NCBI GenBank assembly: GCA_946886325.1
Contig: CAMPIK010000135.1
Location: forward strand, 1-6,483
Reading direction: 5' to 3'
From: an uncultured Shinella sp.
Lineage (GTDB): Bacteria > Pseudomonadota > Alphaproteobacteria > Rhizobiales > Rhizobiaceae
Length of the DNA stretch: 6,483 nt
Shown here in pieces: positions 1 to 5,526 of this stretch. Numbering within the stretch: position 1 is the first letter of the stretch; each line of letters begins with the position of its first letter. Both the position numbers and the translations under genes were made by a program. The notes beneath the pieces were generated by a model, which was not told the DNA's origin, made no database searches, and saw only the letters and a list, made by a program, of their open reading frames with translations.

Positions 1-566
1 CCGACATGCCGCCCGTCGCACCTGACATTCGGGATCGCCTGCGCGCGCGACTGACGGAAGAGGGGGCGGAGGCGCTTCACGCGGACCTCCTTGTGAGGGA
101 CCCCGAGACCGCCGCGACCCTGAAGCCGGCGGATGGCCAGCGGATCGTGCGTGCGCTGGAAATCCTGCAATCGACCGGCCGCTCGATCCGCGATTTCCAG
201 CGGGAAAACGCCCCGGCGCTCATCGATCCCGATCGGGCGCGAAAATATGTCGTGCTGCCGGAGCGGCCGCTTTTGCACCAGCGCATCGACGCACGCTTTG
301 CCGCGATGCTGGATGGAGGGGCGATCGAGGAGGCAAGGGCACTGCTGGAGCAGGATCTTCCCGCTTCGCTGCCGGCGATGAAGGCGATCGGCGTGCCGCA
401 GATCGCCGCCTATCTCGAGGGGCGCATCGACCGAGTGGAACTGGTCGCGACCGGTGCAGCGGCGACGCGGCAATATGCCAAGCGCCAGATGACGTGGTTC
501 CGCAATCGCATGGACGAAAGCTGGCAGCGGATCGACCCGACGAAGGACCCGGTTATTTCCGGATAA
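1..566 (+). CDS. miaA: tRNA dimethylallyltransferase MiaA, C-terminal part (5' end outside window)
   Basis: MiaA transfers a dimethylallyl group to N6 of A37 in tRNAs that read codons starting with U. This is the cytoplasmic first step of (ms2)i6A formation, which stabilises codon-anticodon pairing. The open reading frame enters from the left edge (first complete codon at 3) and ends at TAA 564-566, leaving 187 residues. By recalled comparison with E. coli MiaA (about 316 aa), roughly the first 110-120 residues, including the P-loop, are missing. Family landmarks visible are the segment containing DGQRIVRALEIL (central swinging-domain region), LLHQRIDARFAAML, the MKAIGVPQIAAYLEG block (E. coli equivalent IRCVGYRQMWSYLEG) and the C-terminal ATRQYAKRQMTWFRN motif that contacts tRNA. 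The apparent ATG at position 6 is an internal Met, not a start. The 3' end overlaps the convergent HerA-like gene by 14 bp, so no separate terminator fits between them. Identity is confident; the gene is truncated only by the window. Confidence 0.95.
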   Translation, partial: DMPPVAPDIRDRLRARLTEEGAEALHADLLVRDPETAATLKPADGQRIVRALEILQSTGRSIRDFQRENAPALIDPDRARKYVVLPERPLLHQRIDARFAAMLDGGAIEEARALLEQDLPASLPAMKAIGVPQIAAYLEGRIDRVELVATGAAATRQYAKRQMTWFRNRMDESWQRIDPTKDPVISG

Positions 567-2667
567 GGCTGCTCAGCGGCTTCTTCAGAAGCTGGTCGCG
601 GATCGAGCCCTCGCGCCGGGGCTCGGCGCCCTCGCCAAAGGCCGGCCGTGCAGGCGCGCGATAGGGATCGGGCTGCCGTGCCTGCTGACCCTGATCCGAC
701 ATCAGTTCGCGGCGCAGCGTGTCGAAACGCTCCTGATGCGACTGGTTTGCTTCGGGCGCTGCGGCTGCGGCGCCGGGCAGCATGTCGCGGCGGTAGGGTT
801 CCGGGGCCGCCTGGCGCTGCGGTTCGCCAGAGCCGCTCGGCGTCGCTGCCGGCGAGACCGGCCCGCCGCCGCCGAGTGCTACCCGCCGCTCTTCGACATA
901 ATCCTCTTCGTCCTCGTAGGCCTGATCTTCATAGCCGGTCATCGCAGCGCCGCTTTGACCGTATTGCGGGGCGAAGCTGTTCTGGAATGCGGAAATGTCG
1001 GGGCCGGAAACCGCGCGCATGCGGTTGACGATGGCGCGCAGATCGACCGTGTTCGGCGTGTCGTCGCTGATCTTGACGCCGGTGCCGTTCGCCTTCGGCA
1101 GCCGGTTGGGTTCGACGCGCGTGAAGCGCATGCGCATCGGCACCGCGACAGCCTCACCGAAGGCGATGGCCTCGCCATTGCCGATCGACGAAATGAAGCT
1201 CGTCGTGGAGGACGAGGAGTTCGGGATGGCCGAGCGGATGATCTCCTGGTCGTGATCGTTGGCAAGGCGCATGGCGAAGACGGTCGAGCACTGCGACAGG
1301 ATCGTCGGGTCGAGTTCGCCCGGCCGCTGGGTGATGATGCCGAGCGAAACGCCGTATTTCCGGCCTTCCTTGGCAATGCGGGCGATCGCCTGGCGGGTCG
1401 GCAGGAAGCCGAGCCGGAGGTCGGCCGGCACGTAGCGGTGCGCTTCCTCGCAAACGACGAGCATATGCACGCCGCCATTGCTCCAGAGGCCGATCTCGAA
1501 GGCCATGCGGCAAAGCACCGATGCGACCGAATTGACGACTTCCGACGGGATGCCGGCAAGCTGGAACGTCGTCACCGGCTTGCCGTCGCCCGGAATGCGG
1601 AAGACGCGCGCGATCGTGTCGAGGATCGTGTCGGTGATCGTGTTCGATGAGAACATGAAATGATAGCGCGGGTCGTTGATGGCCGACATGACCTTGACCT
1701 TCAGCGAGCGAAGGTGCGGCTTCTCGGACCGCCCCTCGAGCCGCCCGATGCGCTCGTCGATGAGCGCCATCAGGTCCGCGATGCGGAAGGGGACCGGCGT
1801 ATCGGCGGTGATCGAGCTCTTTTCCGACGAGCGCCGCATCAGCCCGGAGTCGGACGATCCACGAAAGGCCTTCTTGGCCTCCGGGATCACATCGCGAAGG
1901 ATGTCCATTTCTTCCGCGATCGGCGGCCGGCCGCGGAAAATCACCTCGGCGAACTCCTCCAGCTTGAAAAGCCAGAAGGGAAGGTCGAGCGTGTCCGTGT
2001 CGATGACCACGGCATGGTCCGGAAAGGCGGCCGCGAATTCGTTGTGCGGATCGAGAATCAGGACCCGCAATTTCGGGTTCGACTGGATCGCCTTGTGCAG
2101 GAGCAGCGTCACGGCCGTCGACTTGCCGACGCCGGTCGTGCCGACGATGGCGAAATGCTTCTCGAGCATCGAGGGCACGTGGATCGTCGCGTCGAGGGTC
2201 TCGTCCTGTGTCAGCTTGCCGATCGTGCAGACGTCGTTCTTGCCGGTGTCGTAGACCTTGGCGAGGTCGGAGGCGCGGATGCGGTGCGCGATGGCGCCGA
2301 GATGGGGATAGTTGGTGATGCCGGCAGTGAACTCTTCCCGTCCGTCCGGGCTGACATTCACCTCGCCAAGCAGTTCGACCTCGATGCGGAACACCGTGTC
2401 GTTGTTTTCCATCCAGTTCTGCTGGTCCGTGCACATGGAATAGACGAGCGCGACGACGCGGTTCAGGCCGACGGAAATGGAAATCAGGCGCCCGACGGAC
2501 CAGAGTTCCGTCAGCGACGTCTGGCCGTCCTCGGCTATGGCGCTGATCGTGGCGCGGGAACCGTTGCAGGCGACAATGCGGCCGAGCAGCCGGTTTCCCG
2601 GCGCAACGACGTCCCGCCGGTCCTGTTCCCCGGCGACGATCGATGTCTGAAGATCATTGTTCAGCAA
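553..2667 (-). CDS. HerA-type (DUF87) FtsK-like hexameric ATPase
   Basis: This 704-aa protein is probably a cytoplasmic ATP-driven DNA translocase/helicase of the HerA-FtsK group. An N-terminal HAS-barrel-like beta region lies at about residues 25-115. The ATPase core follows: Walker A GTTGVGKST at 176-184, the HerA-typical LDPHNEF at 205-211, Walker B HMLVVCEEAH at 401-410 with acidic E407/E408, and the signature IAKEGRKYGVSLGIITQRP at 431-449. Residues about 560-685 form a low-complexity, probably disordered tail: an acidic patch near 579-594, then Pro/Ala/Gln/Arg-rich sequence. A basic end, IRDQLLKKPLSSLIRK, closes the protein. The start is TTG (2665-2667); no in-frame ATG or GTG lies between it and the upstream in-frame stop near 2737. 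A GGGAG on the minus strand (2678-2682) sits 10 nt before it. Archaeal HerA pairs with the NurA nuclease, and bacterial defence HerAs pair with Sir2 or DUF4297 proteins; no such partner is visible here. The family call is strong, the cellular role unknown. Confidence 0.85.
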   Translation of the reverse strand: MLNNDLQTSIVAGEQDRRDVVAPGNRLLGRIVACNGSRATISAIAEDGQTSLTELWSVGRLISISVGLNRVVALVYSMCTDQQNWMENNDTVFRIEVELLGEVNVSPDGREEFTAGITNYPHLGAIAHRIRASDLAKVYDTGKNDVCTIGKLTQDETLDATIHVPSMLEKHFAIVGTTGVGKSTAVTLLLHKAIQSNPKLRVLILDPHNEFAAAFPDHAVVIDTDTLDLPFWLFKLEEFAEVIFRGRPPIAEEMDILRDVIPEAKKAFRGSSDSGLMRRSSEKSSITADTPVPFRIADLMALIDERIGRLEGRSEKPHLRSLKVKVMSAINDPRYHFMFSSNTITDTILDTIARVFRIPGDGKPVTTFQLAGIPSEVVNSVASVLCRMAFEIGLWSNGGVHMLVVCEEAHRYVPADLRLGFLPTRQAIARIAKEGRKYGVSLGIITQRPGELDPTILSQCSTVFAMRLANDHDQEIIRSAIPNSSSSTTSFISSIGNGEAIAFGEAVAVPMRMRFTRVEPNRLPKANGTGVKISDDTPNTVDLRAIVNRMRAVSGPDISAFQNSFAPQYGQSGAAMTGYEDQAYEDEEDYVEERRVALGGGGPVSPAATPSGSGEPQRQAAPEPYRRDMLPGAAAAAPEANQSHQERFDTLRRELMSDQGQQARQPDPYRAPARPAFGEGAEPRREGSIRDQLLKKPLSSLIRK

Positions 2668-2802
2668 ACGCGAACCACTCCCGCTGTCGAACGAGGACCT
2701 TAGCGTTTCCGGCTTAACAAGACGTTTCGCAACGGCTCAGATTCGTCCCCAGGTCCTTGGGAAGTCTCGCAAATCGTATCGAAAGAAGACAGATTTCGAC
2801 CG

Positions 2803-2832
2803 TTGACGCGCGAGGCGATTGCAGTTAACAAT
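2803..2832 (+). promoter_or_regulatory. Predicted sigma70-type promoter of the ilv leader/operon
   Basis: TTGACG (2803-2808, 5/6 to the -35 consensus) is followed after 18 nt by AACAAT (2827-2832, 4/6 to the -10 consensus). An overlapping -10 alternative, TAACAA (2826-2831), gives 17-nt spacing. Either predicts a transcript start at about 2838-2840, on or within two bases of the leader-peptide ATG at 2840. There is no Shine-Dalgarno sequence just before that ATG. Promoter position and a leaderless start therefore support each other, but this is inference from sequence only. Confidence 0.55.
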
Positions 2833-2839
2833 CCGCCCC

Positions 2840-2899
2840 ATGAAAAATTCTTCGGCAATCATTCTCGTGGTGGGAAGGCGCATGGGCAGGGTGGTGTAA
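2840..2899 (+). CDS. Branched-chain amino acid leader peptide (ilv attenuator)
   Basis: This is a 19-codon open reading frame, MKNSSAIILVVGRRMGRVV, ending at TAA 2897-2899. It lies 116 nt before ilvB and just upstream of an intrinsic terminator. Codons 7-11 are Ile-Ile-Leu-Val-Val (ATC ATT CTC GTG GTG), and the last two sense codons are again Val-Val. Nine of the 19 residues would need to be Ile, Leu, Val or similar by chance for such a pattern, and in fact seven are: two Ile, one Leu, four Val. That is what transcription attenuation by charged branched-chain tRNAs requires. No ribosome-binding site precedes the ATG (the preceding bases are CCGCCCC), and the predicted transcript start falls at the ATG, so translation is probably leaderless. 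Leaderless attenuator peptides are known for the trp leader of Sinorhizobium. It is too short for normal gene callers. The peptide's function in trans, if any, is unknown. Confidence 0.82.
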   Translation: MKNSSAIILVVGRRMGRVV

Positions 2900-2924
2900 C
2901 CATCCGGCGAAAGCACCCATGCGC
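2878..2924 (+). promoter_or_regulatory. Leader RNA hairpin (attenuator regions 1:2)
   Basis: GCGCATGGG (2878-2886) pairs perfectly over 9 bp with CCCATGCGC (2916-2924). Nested inside, GGGTGGT (2889-2895) can pair with ACCATCC (2899-2905), including one G-U pair, around a 3-nt loop. Together they make one long interrupted hairpin. Its left arm lies in the second half of the leader-peptide gene, and its inner stem spans the stop codon. It would form when no ribosome covers it and would be opened by a ribosome at or just past the Ile-Ile-Leu-Val-Val codons, as expected of an attenuator. A possible alternative antiterminator pairs 2883-2891 with 2936-2943 (bulged C2887, one G-U pair). That pairing is weaker and speculative. 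Confidence 0.6.
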
Positions 2925-2931
2925 GGTAAGC

Positions 2932-2957
2932 AGGCTCCTCCCAAGGGGCCTTTTTTT
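2932..2957 (+). terminator. Intrinsic terminator of the ilv attenuator
   Basis: AGGCTCC (2932-2938) and GGGGCCT (2945-2951) form a 7-bp stem with one G-U pair and a 6-nt loop (TCCCAA). The stem runs straight into seven T residues (2951-2957). This is a canonical rho-independent terminator on the + strand. It sits after the BCAA-rich leader peptide and 58 nt before ilvB, where it can only control entry into the ilv operon. Stalling at the leader's Ile/Leu/Val codons is expected to prevent its formation. Confidence 0.85.
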
Positions 2958-3015
2958 ATGCCCTCGAATTCGATAATCAAACGACCAAATTCAAGAAACG
3001 GACGGAAACACTCCG

Positions 3016-4794
3016 ATGAGCGGTACGGACAACCAAATGACGGGCGCGGAAATTGTCATCCAGGCGCTGAGAGACAATGGCGTCAAGCATATCTTCGGCT
3101 ATCCGGGCGGCGCCGTCCTGCCGATCTATGACGAGATCTTCCAGCAGGAGGATATCGAACACATCCTCGTCCGGCACGAGCAGGGTGCCGGCCACATGGC
3201 CGAGGGCTATGCGCGCTCCACCGGCAAGGTCGGCGTCATGCTGGTGACATCCGGCCCCGGCGCCACCAATGCCGTCACGCCGCTGCAGGACGCGCTGATG
3301 GATTCCATCCCGCTCGTCTGCCTGACCGGCCAGGTGCCGACCTCGCTGATCGGCTCGGACGCCTTCCAGGAATGCGACACGGTCGGCATCACGCGGCCCT
3401 GCACCAAGCACAACTGGCTGGTCAAGGACGTCAACGACCTCGCCCGCATCATCCACGAGGCCTTCCGCGTCGCGCAGTCCGGCCGTCCCGGCCCTGTCGT
3501 CGTCGATATCCCGAAGGACGTCCAGTTCGCGACCGGCACCTATACGCCGCCATCCGCCGTACCGGTCCAGAGAAGCTACCAGCCGAAGACCCAGGGTGAT
3601 CCGCGCCAGATCGAGGCGGCGGTCAAGCTGATGAAGACGGCGCGCCGGCCGATCATCTATTCCGGCGGCGGCGTCATCAACTCCGGCCCGGAAGCCTCGC
3701 GCCTGCTGCGCGAACTGGTCGAGATCACCGGTTTCCCGATCACCTCGACGCTGATGGGGCTCGGCGCCTATCCGGCGTCGGGCAAGAACTGGCTCGGCAT
3801 GCTCGGCATGCACGGTTCCTACGAGGCCAACATGGCGATGCACGATTGCGACGTCATGGTCTGTATCGGCGCGCGGTTCGACGACCGGATTACCGGGCGG
3901 CTCAACGCCTTCTCGCCGAATTCGAAGAAGATCCACATCGACATCGACCCGTCCTCGATCAACAAGAACGTCCATGTCGACGTGCCGATCGTCGGCGACG
4001 TCGGCTCCACGCTCGAGGACATCGTGCGCCAGTGGCGCGCGGCCTCGAAGGACTTCGACAAGGCGGTCCTGTCGGACTGGTGGACCTCGATCGCCCGCTG
4101 GCGCGCGCGCAATTCCTTCGCCTACAAGCCGAGCGACGACGTCATCATGCCGCAATATGCGATCCAGCGGCTCTACGAGCACACCAAGGATCGCGACACC
4201 TACATCACGACCGAAGTCGGCCAGCACCAGATGTGGGCGGCGCAGTTCTACGGCTTCGAGGAGCCGAACCGCTGGATGACCTCGGGCGGCCTCGGCACGA
4301 TGGGCTACGGTTTCCCGGCGGCGATCGGCGTGCAGGTCGCGCACCGCGACAGCCTCGTCATCGACATCGCCGGCGACGCCTCGATCCAGATGTGCATCCA
4401 GGAAATGAGCTGTGCCGTGCAGTACAATCTGCCGGTCAAGATCTTCATCCTGAACAACCAGTACATGGGCATGGTGCGCCAGTGGCAGCAGCTGCTGCAC
4501 GGCAACCGCCTGTCGAACTCCTACACGGAAGCGATGCCCGACTTCGTCAAGCTGGCCGAAGCCTATGGCGGCGTCGGCATCGCCTGCGACAAGCCGGGTG
4601 ATCTCGACGGGGCGATCCAGGAGATGATCGACGTCAACCGACCGGTGATCTTCGATTGCCGCGTGGCAAACCTCGCCAACTGCTTCCCGATGATCCCGTC
4701 CGGCAAGGCGCATAACGAGATGCTCCTGCCCGACGAGGCCACCGACGAGGCCGTCGCCAACGCCATCGACGCAAAGGGCCGTCAGCTCGTTTGA
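3016..4794 (+). CDS. ilvB: Acetolactate synthase large (catalytic) subunit
   Basis: This cytoplasmic, ThDP-, FAD- and Mg-dependent enzyme condenses two pyruvates to 2-acetolactate, or pyruvate with 2-oxobutyrate to 2-aceto-2-hydroxybutyrate. It is the first common step of Val, Leu and Ile synthesis. At 592 aa it is full length for the family (also annotated ilvI in rhizobia). It begins with the ThDP-enzyme pyrimidine domain, [20 protein letters not shown], with catalytic Glu55 in [16 protein letters not shown] central FAD-binding domain spans about 190-350. The C-terminal ThDP-binding motif starts GDAS at 453-456 and ends with Asn480-Asn481; its third residue is Ala rather than the commoner Gly. 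Residues matching herbicide-contact sites look unmutated (Pro108 in GQVPTS, Trp490 in VRQWQQ). I chose ATG 3016 because GGACGGA (3000-3006) lies 9 nt upstream; Met8 (3037) is an alternative. Transcription is probably controlled by the upstream attenuator. Unusually, ilvN is not the next gene. Confidence 0.97.
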   Translation: MSGTDNQMTGAEIVIQALRDNGVKHIFGYPGGAVLPIYDEIFQQEDIEHILVRHEQGAGHMAEGYARSTGKVGVMLVTSGPGATNAVTPLQDALMDSIPLVCLTGQVPTSLIGSDAFQECDTVGITRPCTKHNWLVKDVNDLARIIHEAFRVAQSGRPGPVVVDIPKDVQFATGTYTPPSAVPVQRSYQPKTQGDPRQIEAAVKLMKTARRPIIYSGGGVINSGPEASRLLRELVEITGFPITSTLMGLGAYPASGKNWLGMLGMHGSYEANMAMHDCDVMVCIGARFDDRITGRLNAFSPNSKKIHIDIDPSSINKNVHVDVPIVGDVGSTLEDIVRQWRAASKDFDKAVLSDWWTSIARWRARNSFAYKPSDDVIMPQYAIQRLYEHTKDRDTYITTEVGQHQMWAAQFYGFEEPNRWMTSGGLGTMGYGFPAAIGVQVAHRDSLVIDIAGDASIQMCIQEMSCAVQYNLPVKIFILNNQYMGMVRQWQQLLHGNRLSNSYTEAMPDFVKLAEAYGGVGIACDKPGDLDGAIQEMIDVNRPVIFDCRVANLANCFPMIPSGKAHNEMLLPDEATDEAVANAIDAKGRQLV

Positions 4795-4819
4795 TCGGCG
4801 GCGCAAGACGCGGTAAGAT
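4791..4819 (+). promoter_or_regulatory. Predicted internal promoter of the toxin-antitoxin module
   Basis: TTGATC (4791-4796, 4/6 to the -35 consensus) and TAAGAT (4814-4819, 4/6 to the -10 consensus) are separated by exactly 17 nt. The -35 hexamer overlaps the ilvB stop codon (TGA 4792-4794). The predicted transcript start at about 4826 leaves a short leader with a strong Shine-Dalgarno sequence (GGAGGA, 4835-4840) ahead of the antitoxin ATG. The match is by eye and individually modest, but position and spacing are right for an independent vapBC promoter. Confidence 0.5.
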
Positions 4820-4829
4820 CGCGCGTCTT
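4805..4829. promoter_or_regulatory. Perfect inverted repeat, candidate antitoxin operator
   Basis: AAGACGCG (4805-4812) and CGCGTCTT (4822-4829) are exact reverse complements, 8 bp each, separated by 9 nt. The predicted -10 hexamer TAAGAT (4814-4819) lies wholly inside the spacer, and the repeat ends 15 nt before the antitoxin ATG. AbrB-type antitoxins usually repress their own operon by binding a palindrome at the promoter, so this is the likely operator. It could also form an RNA hairpin at the 3' end of ilvB mRNA, but it has only a broken T-run after it. Confidence 0.6.
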
Positions 4830-4844
4830 ACTTTGGAGGAAGCG

Positions 4845-5129
4845 ATGGCCAGGACCCGGATGTCGAGCAAGGGGCAGATCGTCTTGCCCAAGGCCGTGCG
4901 CGATGCGCATGGCTTTGGCGAGGGCACCGAGTTCGAGGTGATCGACGGCGGCAAGGAGATCGTGCTGAAGCCGGTCGAGAAGCCCGCCGCCGGCCGCAAG
5001 CTGACTGTGGAGGAGTTTCTCGAGGGCCTGCCGCGACTGAGGTTGCCGGTGGACATCACCGACGATCTCATTCGTGAGGCCATCGACCAGGAGGCGAAGC
5101 GGAAGTGGGATGCAGAGAACGGCCGTTGA
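4845..5129 (+). CDS. vapB: AbrB/SpoVT-fold antitoxin (VapB type)
   Basis: This 94-aa protein is the DNA-binding antitoxin of a type II toxin-antitoxin pair. It should neutralise the VapC-like toxin encoded next to it and repress their shared promoter. The N-terminal half (about residues 4-44) is a swapped-hairpin AbrB domain: [20 protein letters not shown], then the EGTEFEV and EIVLKP strands. The C-terminal half is charged and probably helical (TVEEFLEGL around 54-62, then [20 protein letters not shown] at 71-90); in this family that part occupies the toxin's active-site groove. I chose ATG 4845 because the textbook GGAGGA lies 4 nt before it and the protein then begins at the AbrB fold; the frame is open upstream to about 4791 but adds only non-homologous residues. 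It overlaps vapC by 20 bp, the usual coupling in such modules. The exact VapB subfamily is uncertain. Confidence 0.9.
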   Translation: MARTRMSSKGQIVLPKAVRDAHGFGEGTEFEVIDGGKEIVLKPVEKPAAGRKLTVEEFLEGLPRLRLPVDITDDLIREAIDQEAKRKWDAENGR

Positions 5130-5511
5130 TACCAATGTGCTCGTCCGCCTGCTGACGCGCGACGATACGGCCCAGTGGCGGGTGGCCGCGCGGCTCCTGG
5201 CAGAGACGGTGTTCGTTCTGACGCCCATGGTCTTGCTGGAAACCGAATGGGTTCTGCGGAGTCGTTTTCGTTACGATGTCGCGACGATCCATCGGCTTTT
5301 CGGGGAATTGCTGCAACTCGACAGGGTGGAGGCTGTCGATGGAAACGCTTTGGCGAGTGCCCTGGACGGTTATGCGGCCGGGATGGATTTCGCCGATTCA
5401 ATGCATATCGCGCATCTGCCGCGCGATCTTGATTTTCTTACGTTTGACGAAGACCTCGCTTCAAGGGCGGGTCGCATCTTTCCAGAAACAACCGTCGTCC
5501 TCGCGCGATAG
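5110..5511 (+). CDS. vapC: PIN-domain toxin ribonuclease (VapC type)
   Basis: This 133-aa protein has the fold and length of VapC toxins, Mg-dependent endoribonucleases that cut tRNA or rRNA and stop translation when freed from antitoxin. All four expected acidic positions are present: Asp7 in [11 protein letters not shown], Glu44 in [10 protein letters not shown], Asp96 in [11 protein letters not shown], and Asp113 in FLTFDEDLA. The toxin therefore looks catalytically intact. I chose ATG 5110 because it puts the first Asp at residue 7, as is usual, and overlaps the antitoxin stop by 20 bp. An upstream in-frame GTG (5074) would add a 12-residue Arg/Ser-rich extension unlike the family. Codon use looks more relaxed than in ilvB and ilvN (more TTG, CTT, GTT, GAT, CGT), which fits an accessory gene. 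The gene ends 15 nt before ilvN with no terminator between. The RNA target cannot be read from sequence. Confidence 0.92.
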   Translation: MQRTAVDTNVLVRLLTRDDTAQWRVAARLLAETVFVLTPMVLLETEWVLRSRFRYDVATIHRLFGELLQLDRVEAVDGNALASALDGYAAGMDFADSMHIAHLPRDLDFLTFDEDLASRAGRIFPETTVVLAR

Positions 5512-5526
5512 GAACAGGAAACACCA

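Noticed and set aside
6..566. A complete 186-aa gene starting at ATG 6
   Set aside because: The frame is open to the left edge, and the sequence aligns with the middle to end of MiaA, so the Met is internal to a truncated miaA.
553..2667. HerA-based anti-phage defence system
   Set aside because: Known defence versions come with a nuclease or NADase partner next door. Here the neighbours are miaA and ilvB, both housekeeping genes, so the defence reading has no support in this window.
736..2703. Long plus-strand and alternative minus-strand open frames over the HerA-like gene (for example 736-1650, 1660-2703, 1154-2434)
   Set aside because: They are out-of-frame readings of a gene with clear Walker A and Walker B motifs. 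Their products are Arg/Ala/Asp-rich without motifs.
2919..3131. A 70-codon plus-strand frame starting inside the ilv leader
   Set aside because: It runs through the attenuator terminator and into the ilvB start in another frame, with no ribosome-binding site and no plausible product.
2977..4806. A 609-codon open frame on the minus strand lying opposite all of ilvB
   Set aside because: It mirrors the codon-biased GC-rich ilvB gene, its Arg/Asp/His/Val-rich product has no recognisable domain, and ilvB is certain. It is a shadow frame.
4805..4835. The palindrome after ilvB as an intrinsic terminator
   Set aside because: The stem is only 8 bp with a 9-nt loop, and the following bases (ACTTTGG) are not a proper T-run. 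Its fit around a -10 box favours an operator, though weak termination is not excluded.
5074..5511. Longer VapC starting at GTG 5074
   Set aside because: The added residues are Arg/Ser-rich with no PIN homology, and the ATG at 5110 places the first catalytic Asp at residue 7 as in typical VapC proteins.
4795..5526. Insertion sequence or integron-like origin of the vapBC pair
   Set aside because: No transposase, integrase, terminal inverted repeats or direct repeats could be found at the two ilv junctions.
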